Origin: Costus lasius | Taxonomy: Eukaryota; Streptophyta; Magnoliopsida; Zingiberales; Costaceae | Length of the DNA: 64,000 bases | Assembly (NCBI GenBank): GCA_027563935.2 | Contig: CM050448.1 | Span: 119,710,493 to 119,774,492 of the forward strand | Reading direction: 5' to 3' | Shown here: piece after piece, positions 51,786-62,377 of the stretch | Layout: each line of letters opens with the position of its first letter | How positions within the stretch are numbered: the stretch's first letter is position 1 | Notes under the pieces: model-generated | What the model was told of the DNA's origin: nothing | Database searches by the model: none | What the model saw: only the letters and a program-made list of their open reading frames with translations | Position numbers and translations under genes: made by a program

Positions 51786-52143
51786 GTAGGAGGGGTAATT
51801 TAACCTATCAAATTCAGGAACCTGACCTGACTTGACCCGACCCATTTATGACGAGTACAAGTACCCGATTATCTAAATGATGCAAGTTCGGGTACCTATG
51901 GGATGCATTGAAATTATACCAAGTAATTATGATTAAGATAATTAAATATATTTTATTTTTTAATTATTTTTTTAAAATATATTTTATAAAATAAAAATAA
52001 TAAAAATATATATATTTTTTAATTGGGTACCTCTTTAAACATTCAACTCGGGTTTGGGTCGAGTTCAGGTAGCAGGTATTGCAATCGGATTGAGTTCAAA
52101 TTTAGGATGAAACTACGAGTACCTAACCCATTGCCACTCCTAA
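51786..52143. mobile_element. Possible hAT-type MITE
   Basis: Opens GTAGGAGGGGTAATTTAACC and closes ACCCATTGCCACTCCTA, an imperfect inverted pair. The inside is dominated by GGGTACC, CGGGT and GACCCGAC phrases, a look common in plant hAT-type MITEs. No target duplication could be defined. It abuts the solo LTR. Confidence 0.4.
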
Positions 52144-52689
52144 CTGCATGCATCAATGCTTCCACTTGAAGGGATGAATCTTTTAAGCGGAATGAGGCAA
52201 CTCATATACCTTCATCAATCTTAAAGCAATAACACATTTTTTTTTTTCTTATGCAGAATAAAAAAAGCTACGACAATAAAAAAGTACAAAGACTATGATA
52301 CCTTCAAAATAAACTTAAGTTAGAACCACAACGTATTTGTCACTAATAATATTATTTAATTAAATAAAATAATAAAATATTTAAATTATACCATGTAAAA
52401 TAAATAAAATATTAAATGAGTAAAATAATAAAGTTTTTTAATTTTAAACTCCAACAATTTATCATCTAAGCATATGAGATCATTATATTTGATAAATGAT
52501 AATGGTTAGGTATTGTTTTGTGAGATAGTAAATCATGGGTTCGAAACTTAATAACTATAATTTAAAAATTAATTATTTTATATATTTAATTATCAAATAA
52601 TAATATTTAATATTATATACAGGTTGTATTTTATATATTTAATATTTTACAAATTTAATATTTAATATTATCAGAAAATTTTTTTTTTA

Positions 52690-52852
52690 ATTGGTTAATC
52701 GAAAACCGGTGGTTAACTGAATCAAAAAACTGGTTAATCGGTTTTTTGGTTCGGAAATAATTTGTAATATAGCCGAACCGTTCTAATCGGTTCGGGACAA
52801 AATTTAGTATCACGATTCGGTTAACCGTTAACCGAACTATAAACACTCCTAG
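52690..52852. mobile_element. Possible second MITE relic rich in GGTTAACCG
   Basis: Contains TTGGTTAATCGAAAACCGG and AACCGTTAACCGAAC with AACACTCCTA at the end. It resembles common GGTT/AACC MITEs. Boundaries are uncertain. Confidence 0.35.
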
Positions 52853-53406
52853 GTAAAATAGCTTTTTAATTTGAGAACTGCACTGTTTTCAGCAAGCTAT
52901 TGGTATTGGGTCGTGCCAGCTGCTTCATTTACCACTTGTTCAAATTGGAAAGCAAGAAGTCAACTGCATCTAGATCCAGAAGATAGAGCAATTCTATACA
53001 TATTAAAATTTATCCTCTTAAAATTTACTTACCATTTAGTATTGGTACGATGAAAGCAGTACATTGGGGAGGACAATGGAATTTTTTTAGTCAACATGTA
53101 TGTGATTGATTACTTTTGTCAAAGTAAAATTTATACTTTTCTATAAATAAGATATTTATAATAATATTTTTAAAAGATAAGATATTTAAAATAGATAACT
53201 CCAGAATATAGGTAGTTCTAGTAGATAACTATATAAATGAAAAAAAAAAGAAAAAAGGAATCACTAGAAGCATGACTCCACTTCATTTATTGCCTATAAA
53301 TATCTAGATACATTATGATTATTTATAGAGTCAAGCAATAATATTCAAGCTCTTCTATATTACTTTATATCCACCAACAAAGCTATACTTTCTTTTAAAG
53401 TACTCA

Positions 53407-53808
53407 CTGTTTATGCTCCGGTCACCTCTGCATTGGAGGCTGAGATTCTCGGAATCAAAGTGGCGTTACATTATATTTATAACCATCAGAGTCTATTGGT
53501 GCAACACTGGGTTATTGAATCGGATTGCCAACTTGCTGTGAAGTTGTTCTCTCAACATCAAATATCGGGAAAGAAGCCGGAGTCCCAACTTCTTAATGAA
53601 GCTTATTTTCTAAGGGATAGGATTTCTAATTGTGATGTGATTTATATTCCTAGAGATGCTAACCAAGCTGCTGATTGGTTAGCAAAGACTGCAGCTGAAA
53701 GTAAATCCTGTAATTGTTGGTCCTCTGAGTGGCCAGCTACTTTTGAATGTATTTTGCATATGGATCTTCGATCCAACGTTTAAATAAAATTTCTAGTTTG
53801 GAAAAAAA
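53407..53808 (+). mobile_element. 5'-truncated LINE-type insertion with an RNase H domain
   Basis: Flanked by AAAGTACTCA at 53397-53406 and 53809-53818. It ends in an A-run (53802-53808), and the copy-A empty site lacks it. The sequence between encodes the last 125 or so residues of an RNase H-like domain of the RVT_3 type (SALEAEILGIKVALHYIYNH, WVIESDCQLAVKLF, YIPRDANQAADWLAKTA) and stops at TAA 53781-53783. The upstream end joins the target duplication in mid-frame, as expected of a truncated reverse transcript. Not functional. Confidence 0.8.
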
Positions 53809-54523
53809 AAAGTACTCAACCCTCAATTATCTCACCAAAGTATCATACTGAAATTAGTCCATCTTTACTTAGAAAATATTTAACTTCCTTCTTATCAAAT
53901 TACCTAATATATAATCTCATTCGCAACTGTTGATTTTTTTACTTATTCATATATTAGTTTTTAATAATGAAAATTTTATAATTCTTGGGGCAAAAGCTAA
54001 GGACATAGTTTTCCAAGATCTATGGGACATTATTATCTAGAAATGGATTTGATATCCCAATTAATACTTGTACTATATTTGATTCGCAACAAAAATAGCT
54101 AGAGGAGAAGGAACAAAGAACACAATTTCTACTTGCCAGTCAATGGGAGACCATCTTTACAAGAACAAATGGATTATAAAATGCCAAGAAAGCATAGATT
54201 ACGTTAAAGGATGAGTTCTATGGCAGCAAAAATATACATTCTACAAAATTATACTACATAGAGAAGAGTTGCTTAATTTCTAAAATATTGAAATGAGCCG
54301 ACTAACCTATTAACTTGATGAGGATGAAGCGATAAGACCAGATACTCATGATTATGGAGCAGTTTAAGTTGTTAGGCGCTTTTGAAACCTATGAAAAGAG
54401 GTATGAATAGGCACACTGAAAAGTCAAATTAAAATTGCATTTGAAATTGTATCCATATGGTGTTACAAACCAAAAACGATGTAAAAAAGTTTAATTAAGA
54501 TTCATGTGAAAGAGATATATCAA

Positions 54524-54713
54524 GATTTTTTTTTTTTTTTTTTTTTGCCAAGAGCAAAAATTTGATTGTATATATCAAAAAAAGTATATTTACAAGGTAT
54601 TGACATCCACACCCACCCTATCCATACACAGGAGCCAAAAAGAAAAAAAACAAACACTAAGGAAAAGAGCACCCAGAGAAATAATAAACAGTAGACAAAG
54701 CCAAAAACACCGA
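54524..54713 (-). mobile_element. Antisense retroposon-like insert with poly(T) head
   Basis: Absent from copy A. It begins with about 20 T's (54526-54546), and on the - strand it therefore ends in poly(A). About 165 bases of non-repetitive sequence precede that tail. No target duplication was resolved. It may be a truncated LINE or SINE. Confidence 0.55.
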
Positions 54714-54986
54714 ATTAATGAAAATAAAGTGTACATAACAACAGATAAATGTAAGCAATGAATATCAAAAGATCTGATCACAGGAATGTTAGGCTAGAGA
54801 TATTCTCCAAGCGAATATTGCAAAAGGAGCGAGAAAGGACTCATCTTTCCTAAAGTATGTATAATTTTTCAATCAAAAGTTAGATTAGGAAAGGATAAAT
54901 ATCTTGAAATTAAAAAAAAAAAAGTATTGTGGCCATGGAAAAAAAAGGTTAAGATATATTCATAACGCTCTACTAGTTCTTAACTT

Positions 54987-55195
54987 TGAAAAAAATTTTA
55001 TGCATAAAAAATTAGGCATTCACGAATCCACACTATCCAAAACGTGTTATGATGTGCACTACTGTTGTGATGTGAATGATTGAAAAAATTGTCATGGGTT
55101 TCAAAATATGGAGATTTGCACCATCATCAATTCAACAGTGATGTTCAAGATTTTCAAACTTTTTAGGCATCCACAAATTCCTAGAAAATGTGCGC
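54987..55195. mobile_element. 209-bp insertion with 9-bp target duplication
   Basis: TCTTAACTT is found at 54978-54986 and 55196-55204, while copy A has it once. Inside, TTAGGCATTCACGAATCC and TTTAGGCATCCACAAATTCC are direct, not inverted, repeats. Nine-base duplications are typical of Mutator-like elements, but I see no clear terminal inverted repeats. Confidence 0.55.
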
Positions 55196-55370
55196 TCTTA
55201 ACTTAGTACAAAACCATCTTAAGATCAAACAAACGATGGGATGAGATTATTATGCATTATACTTTGAAGGAGACAAATGTCATACATATGACAAGTTAGA
55301 TAACCATCTTATCATATCTTAAGTTAAAATCTATATGGAAGCGTATAAACAACTTGAAGTATCAGTAAGT

Positions 55371-55610
55371 TACTTGTATTTGCAGCCACATAAATTTTGT
55401 ATTTAAGGGATCAAATAACCTTACAAGTATAATAGTTGGAGTCGGCTGCCACAAACATCTCTTTTTCCAGTAGTTTGTATCACCCTGAGACAATACCCAA
55501 TAGCTAGTACCATCGATCCGGCTCTCTCTACTATTCTTTTGGATTTTTTTTTGTTTCATTCCCTGTCGTTTCAGGAAGACTGGAACGCCATTGGCACGAG
55601 TAATCCCCGT
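55371..55610. other. 240-bp copy-B-specific insert of unknown origin
   Basis: Copy A reads straight through (GTAAGTCAACC). The insert keeps one frame open across its whole length on the - strand (phrases such as SRESRIDGTSYWVLSQGDT), with no start or stop of its own. I do not recognise it. It could be a piece of another gene, an organelle insert or chance. Confidence 0.4.
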
Positions 55611-55966
55611 CAACCTCGAGGAGAAAAATTTTAGACACTGATTTTGTCTAAAATCTTACACAGTGGAAAAGAAAGGGAAAAGAATGAATTTAAATAAAAT
55701 CCCTCCTTCATTAGGGCTGGATAAAGAATGGAAGGAGGAAAGTTGACAGTTTTTCTTTATTTTAGAATCCACCTAAATTGGACAGAAACAAGTTATTCAT
55801 CAAACCTACTCGCTCACCCACTACTCTTGCTCGTTCGCTCGCCAGCTCTTCGTATGTTCGCTAGCAAACCTCTGCGCTCTTTCACTGCTAAGCCTCGAAA
55901 CTTCTCCTCACAAACAAACTTCTCTAAACATCTCCTCTTCTGCCTACTGGTCCGCTGTTTGCTAGT

Positions 55967-57602
55967 TGTGATGCCCCCGGGATTTAGCACGAATCCTGAA
56001 GCATATTGAGTGCGGCGGATGACGTTGATCTCGGGTCATCTGGCGCAGTGGACAGGCATTGAGAATGCCTGAGCTCGAGTCCACCAAGGGTCGACCCGAT
56101 TGGTCACCCTAAATTGGGGGTTTGAGCGAAGGACGCGTAATAGTGACGCGGACGCTTGCCCTAACACGTGTGAAGGGTGTGCATGTAACATGGGTCTGGA
56201 CCCAACGTTCATATTGAACCGTTGGCAAACCCATGGTCCGACTTATGTCGGGCCCTGGTGGCGCACACGTGGCGACACATGGTGCGTGTGTGGGCGGCAC
56301 CCTAGGTTATAAATAAACCTTAGGGGCCGCGGGCTAGCGTCAACTATTGACGAGTCTAGGTTTTTCCAGAGCGAACTTAGCTTACGGCCGGAGGCCTAGA
56401 CGAGGGAGAGGGAAGCGCGGTGCGTTTCTCTGGTTCCACACACATGTGCCATCGGGGTGTCATACGCGGCGAGAAGAGGCGTTCGTTCACGTTCATGCGT
56501 GCGGACGTGACGAAGCAGAGGAAGGCAGCGGCAGCGACGCATCCCCTAGCGGCGTCGCTCGTTTCTGGTGACGCAGGAGCGGTGGCGATCTTCAGGCGGC
56601 TCCTCAGGCGACGTCCGAGCGGCTGGCGGCGAGGCCAGGCGGTGTACGGAGTACGCTCGGCATCGTTCGCAGCGTCCAAGCGTGTCCGCGCGATCCGGCG
56701 ACACCAAAGAGCAGGCGGCTCGTTCTTAGCGTCGGCCACCCTCGTGCTCACCGGCAGACGCTCCCAGGCGGCCCATTGGTGGCGTCCAGCGGCATTGCGA
56801 TCTCCCGACGCGAGGCGACATCAGGAGGCGGCGTTCGAAGCAGCAGCTCGGCGACCCGATTAGGGTTCCGATCGAGGTGGCGGCGCGGCGCTAGGGTTCC
56901 GGTGAACCCGTCGGCGGTCGACTGGGCGACCAGTGCTGGCCGGCGGCGAACGGTGGGCGGCGATTGTGGGTAGAGGCGGACGCGTGAAGGAGAAAGGGGA
57001 GAAAACCGCTCACGTGCGTGCGGTGTCACGAAAGCAGCGCACGTGGTTCTCACGTGCTGCGCTACTGGTTGTGGATTTTGGCTCTTACGACACGTCTTTT
57101 TCGACCGTCCGAGGCACGAGGAGCGAGGCACGCTATAAAGGTAATATCTTACCTCCTCGGACTTAGAAATTAACTATCGTACCTGCATCGTCGGTCGAGC
57201 TCTTTCTGGGTTTTCTGCTCGATCGGCCTCTTCTGATTATTGTGTGAGCCTATATAGGGCTAGCTGCTTAATAACTGCTATTATTCGGCCCGGCCCCTCG
57301 AAGGGTCGGCCTTACTTGCTCTTGCGCACAGGTCCAGTTAATTATCCATCGACCCGATTTGGGTATTACAACAAGTGAGGAGTGTGGGCTGAGATATTTA
57401 GTGGTGTGATTTATGTGAGCGTACTTGTAGGGGCGGTGAGTCATCAAACCCCTCTTGGACGCGGGTGATTGAGTGTCCTTGTGCTTCCGCTTAAGTGTCC
57501 ATAGTCGGACACTTCACTCTAAATTAGGGCTTGGGGGCTTCGAAAGAAGTTTTGCCGGTCTCGGTGCAAGTTTTCTAGTTAAAAAAAAAATTGCCCGTGA
57601 CA
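55967..57602 (+). repeat. 5' LTR of the chromovirus
   Basis: TGTGATGCCCCCGGG to CCCGTGACA, 1,636 bp. A TATA box TATAAATA lies at 56308-56315. The following GC-rich 600 bases are the probable transcribed leader and give many spurious frames on both strands. Confidence 0.88.
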
Positions 57603-57605
57603 AAC

Positions 57606-57618
57606 CGGTATCAGAGCC
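57606..57618 (+). other. Primer-binding site of the chromovirus
   Basis: CGGTATCAGAGCC begins three bases after the LTR. It matches the initiator Met-tRNA 3' end except that the first T is C. Confidence 0.75.
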
Positions 57619-57841
57619 TTGTTTGCGCAGAGTTTGGATTCTCGAGATATAGACGTTAGTGGACACCATTTGGGGGTTGCGTACGTCGGTGCCTAGCGCC
57701 GAGGCGTAATCCCTCGGCCTCTTCACTAATCGATCAGTTTCGGCCTAGACTGAGTGCTTACTTCGCTCTTTCTCAGTGCACCCAGAGGTCAGACCTTCAG
57801 ATCACATACCACCTCTCAGATCTTCAGAGCACAGAATAGCT

Positions 57842-60800
57842 ATGGTTTCTGCAGCTGACCGCATCTCCCGTCTTGAAGCTGTGGTCGGGAATCACGATGG
57901 AGATTCCATAGTGGTGGAACGCCTGGAGGCTCTCCACAAGATGATAGAGTCCTTACGGACCCGCTTTGACAGTGAGTTGGCACGTCTTTTCTCAGCACAT
58001 GGAGCAGTTGCATTGGAGGTGACCGATCTTAGGAGTAGGGTAGCCGTTCTACCTTCCTCTTCGTCGGCCACAGGCGCAGGGGAAACCCGATCATCTATGG
58101 TTCGTTTGAAGATACCCGAGCCCACACCTTTCAGTGGGACACGCAGTGCAAAGGAGTTGGAAAACTTCTTTTGGGACATCGAGAAGTATTTCAGATCTGC
58201 TCAGGTTGCTGATGCCGAGCGTGCACAGGTGTGTGCTGCCTATCTCACTGGTGACGCCAAGCTCTTGTGGCGCACCCTAGTGGCACCTACAGGAGAAGAG
58301 GTACCACAAGCTATTTCTTGGGAAGAATTAAAGGCGGAACCCAAGACTCAGTTCTGGCCTACTGATCCGACGAAGGCAGCACGCGACACTCTTCAGCGCA
58401 TCAGGCATACAGGGACTATCCGCGAATACGTCAAGGCCTATTTGGCGGTGATGCTGGAGATTCCGGATATGTCCGAGGAGGACAGAATGTATTGGTTCCT
58501 AGATCAATTGCAGACATGGGCAAAGCTTGAGGTCAGACGACACTCGCCCAGGAACCTAAAGGAGGCTATGACTATTGCTGATGGACTTGTGGATTTACGG
58601 AGTAGGGCGGCACCTGCCCCTGCTCCTACTGGCACATCCAAGTCCCGCTCCCCTCGCAGGACTAGGGGGAAGCGACCAGCCTCTACCTCTCGGCCTAAGC
58701 CGAGTAAAGCCGGACAGGGTCAGAAGAAGACTTGGACAGAGAGAAATAATTCAGGTGCTAGACCTCCACGGCCACATGTTTCCAAATCTCCACCCAGAGA
58801 CACAGGAAGATAGATCAGATGCTTCCTTTGTAAAGGGCCCCACAGCATGCGTAATTGCCCAAGAGGAGACACTCTAGCAGCTATTGTTGAAAGAGAGTCT
58901 CACCAGAAATTTGATGATCCTGTGACCACTGTTAATCCACTAGTGATTAACGTCATTGCTACGACGACAGTGATGAACAAGAAGCTCCTGTACGTGGAGA
59001 TGAGCATGAACTCACATCGAGTTTATGCCATGGTTGACAGTGGATTTTCACATGTTTTTGTGTCCGAGCGGATGGCACCTCGGTTAGGCTTGTGCTTGTC
59101 CCCAGTGCAAGACCGAGTGAAGACGGTTAACGCAGAGGAGCGACAGATCGTCGGGATATCTTATGATACTCCTATTATTTTCGGCGACTGGAGTGGACGA
59201 CATCACGTTCGAGTAGTTACTCTAGATGATTTCGATGTGATCATCAGACTTGATCTTTTGAGGAAGATGAAGGCGGCAGTGACACCTCATCTAGATGGTG
59301 TCCTAATTTTGGATGAGAGGCATCCATATTTAGTGAGATGTCTTCATTTGGAGGGACCACAGACACAGACTCGATCGAGTAGAGGAGGAGTGCAAGGCGG
59401 CGCTATTTCTGCAGCCACCTTGGAGACAGGTGTATACTGGGGCGAGTTGACTTATCTGGCCACTTGGGTGACGACCCAAGTTGAGAGTCAAGAAGGTGTA
59501 CCAGAAGAAGTGGCAGATCTCCTTGAGGAGTACAAGGACATCATACCTCCTTAATTGCCTCCACGACGTGCGATTGATCACCGCATAGAGCTCATTCCTG
59601 GGGCCACTCCCTCATTCAGACCTTCATACTGCATGCCTCCTATAGAGCTTGTAGAGCTTAGGAAGCAATTGGATGAACTCTTGGCAGCAGGGTTCGTCCA
59701 ACCCTCAAAATCACCATTTGGAGCCCCCGTGCTATTTCAAAAGAAGAAAGACAGCAGCTTGAGATTTTGCGTTGACTATCGGGCTTTGAATAAGATCACA
59801 GTGAGAATCGATATCCAATTCCTCATATCCAGGATCTCCTAGACAGACTCGCTGGTGCATCTATCTTCACCAAACTGGACCTGAGATCAGGATATTGGTA
59901 GGTGTGCATAGCGGAAGGAGATGAGCCGAAGATAGCTTGTGTGACGAGGTATGGTGCCTACGAGTTCTTAGTTATGCCATTCGGCTTAACTAATGCACCA
60001 GCCACTTTCTCCCATCTGATGAACAATGTCTTAGCACAGCTGTTAGATGACTTTGTAGTTGTCTACTTGGATGACATCGTAGTGTACTCGGCTACGATGA
60101 AAGAGCACATAGTACACCTGAAGACAGTCTTCCAGCGACTGAGGGACCATCAGCTGTACTTGAAGAGGGAGAAGTGCTCTTTTGCTACCCGTGAGATCCA
60201 GTTTCTGGGCCATGTTGTTGGTCATGGCACTGTCCAGATGGATCCTAAGAAGGTTAAGGCTATTGTCGAGTGGCCTACACCTTCCTCTCCCACAGAGCTC
60301 AGATCTTTCCTTGGAGTGGGGAACTTCTATAGGAAGTTCATCCAAGGATACTCTAAGATTGCAGCTCCACTATCAGACCTCCTGGATAAAGATACTCAAT
60401 GGCATTGGAAAGAACAACATTAGACTGATATGGACAACTTAAAAAGCAGAATCGCCTCTGAGCCAGTTCTTCTCATGCCAGACTTTGGGCGCCCATTCGA
60501 AGTCCATACAGACTCTTCAAATAAAGCGATTGGAGGAGTATTACTGCAGGAGGGACATCCCGTAGCATTTGAGAGTAGGAAGTTGAGTCCGGTAGAGCAG
60601 CGCTACTCGGCTCACAAGAAGGAGATGGTCGCCGTTATTCATTGCCTTCGAACTTGGCGCGTCTACCTTCTTGGTAGCGTTTTCGTGGTGAAGATCGACA
60701 ACATTGCCAACACGTACTTCACCACACAGAAGAAGCTCTCACCGAAGCAGGCGAGATGGCAAGAATTCCTCGCCGAGTTTGATTTCCAGTGGGAACATAA

Positions 60801-62377
60801 ACCAGGGCGAGCGAATATTGTTCCTGATGCTCTTAGTCGCATGTGTACATTGGTGCTTGCGACTCTCACGAGGATTGAGGGTGATCTCGTCGAGCATATT
60901 CGGCAAGCCGCAGGACTCGACACCAGATATCAGCGGTTGTTAGCTGATATGAAAGAAGGCAAGGTCCGCAGATTCTTTGTTGAAGGCGGGGACCTACTTA
61001 TGGCCGAAGGCGGTCGGCCTTTTGTTCCGGCAACCGGCGGACTACGTCACGAGCTTATGAGGGAGCTCCACGACACTACATGGAGTGGTCATCCAGAAAA
61101 GCGTAGGATGTTGGCGCTTATGTCCAGATCATGCTATTGGCCCTCCATGCGAGCCGATATTGATCATTACGTCCGCACATGCTTGATCTGCCAGCAGGAT
61201 AAAGTTGACAGACAGCGTGAAGCAGGACTACTTCAGCCTCTACCAGTACCGGAACACTCATGGACTTCAGTTTCCATGGACTTTATCACAGGATTGCCGA
61301 AAGTCGATGGTAAAGCCTCAGTGTTAGCGGTGGTGGACAGACTTTCAAAATATTCAGTGTTCATCGCAGCACCAGAGCCTTGTTCAGCCACGGACACGGC
61401 TGAACTCTTCTTCAAGTATGTGGTGAAGCAATTTGGGCTTCTACTTGACATCATCTCCGACAGAGACACCAGATTCACAGGGAACTTTTGGACATCATTG
61501 TTCAAAACACTTGGCTCAGAGTTGAAGTTTTCAACAGCAAATCATCCTCAGACTGATGGTCAGACAGAGAGGGTGAATGCATTGTTAGAAGAGTATCTTC
61601 GACATTTCGTGACAGCAAGCCAGCGCAATTGGGTGTCTCTCCTCGACACAGCGCAATTTGCTTATAACTTGCAGCGGTCTTCATCCACAGGGAAGACCCC
61701 CTTTGAGATTGTCTTAGGACGGCAGCCCCTTACACTAGTAGACATAATTCAGCAGACAGATGGTGAGTGCCCAGCAGCATTTCGGGTGGCTAAGGAGCGT
61801 GCCGAGGTGCTCCAGGAGGCTCGTGATAGCTTAGAGCATGCTGCAAGAAGGATGCAGCACTACGCCAATCAAAGCCGAAGAGATGAAAATTTTGAGGTTG
61901 GGGATCTAGTTTTGTTAAAACTAACACCTCAAATGTGGAAGAAAATATCTGCTAAATCGGCGCACAGGAGTTTGATACAGAGATATGATGGACCTTTTGA
62001 GGTCTTACAACGGATTGACGCAGTGGCTTACAGATTGAAACTCCCAGATCATTTGAAGCTACATCCGACGTTCCACGTGAGTTTTTTGAAGAAATTTCAT
62101 ATAGATGAAGGAGAACCTAGTAGAGCTCAGGGACGTCGGGCTCCACCAAGTGTTAGAGTGGAATTTGACAAAAAAAAAATAAAAAAAATTAAATTATAAA
62201 ACACTTGGCTACACAAGCAGAAATCAAAGAATGAAGTTTCTCATCCAATGGGAAGGCACACCTGAGGAAGAAGCACGATAGGAAAAAGCTTCTAACCTAT
62301 GGCAGTTTGAGGAGCAGATAAAAGATTATTTGGATGGCCTGTCGTCGAGGGCAACGACGAACACAGGTGGGGGAGAA
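57842..62377 (+). pseudogene. Gag-Pol polyprotein of the chromovirus, multiply disrupted
   Basis: From the ATG at 57842, the Gag core reads FSGTRSAKELENFFWDIEKY to YLTGDAKLLWRTL. TAG at 58811 then comes just before the knuckle CFLCKGPHSMRNC. The protease (AMVDSGFSHVFVS, with Ser after Asp as DSG) is followed by TAA at 59552, right before the RT start [16 protein letters not shown] 1-nt loss near 59805 shifts the frame, WQ has become W-stop at 59899, and TAG occurs at 60421. The RT catalytic VVYLDDIVVYS is intact. RNase H starts VHTDSSNKAIGGVLL. Integrase has its HHCC finger (HPEKRRMLAL..CLICQQDK) and DDE segment (MDFITGLP, SDRDTRFTG, NHPQTDGQTERVN). A shift in the A-rich stretch 62169-62190 precedes the chromodomain FLIQWEGTPEEEA, in which a Trp codon is TAG. 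Gag style hints at the Galadriel/Reina side, unproven. It cannot make a full polyprotein. Confidence 0.88.

Larger units (their letters stand above)
52885..55966. repeat. Segmental duplication, copy B
   Basis: Colinear with copy A (41420-44765) but carrying four insertions: a LINE tail (53407-53808), an antisense poly(T)-headed insert (54524-54713), a 209-bp insert with a 9-bp duplication (54987-55195) and a 240-bp insert (55371-55610). It is cut at 55966 by the chromovirus 5' LTR. Copy A continues a little further, which shows the chromovirus landed after the duplication. Confidence 0.8.

Noticed and set aside
56377..57166. Long Arg/Ala-rich frames in GC-rich DNA (again at 62750-63616)
   Set aside because: They are in the chromovirus LTRs and are repeated between them. 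The frames are not conserved between the two copies.
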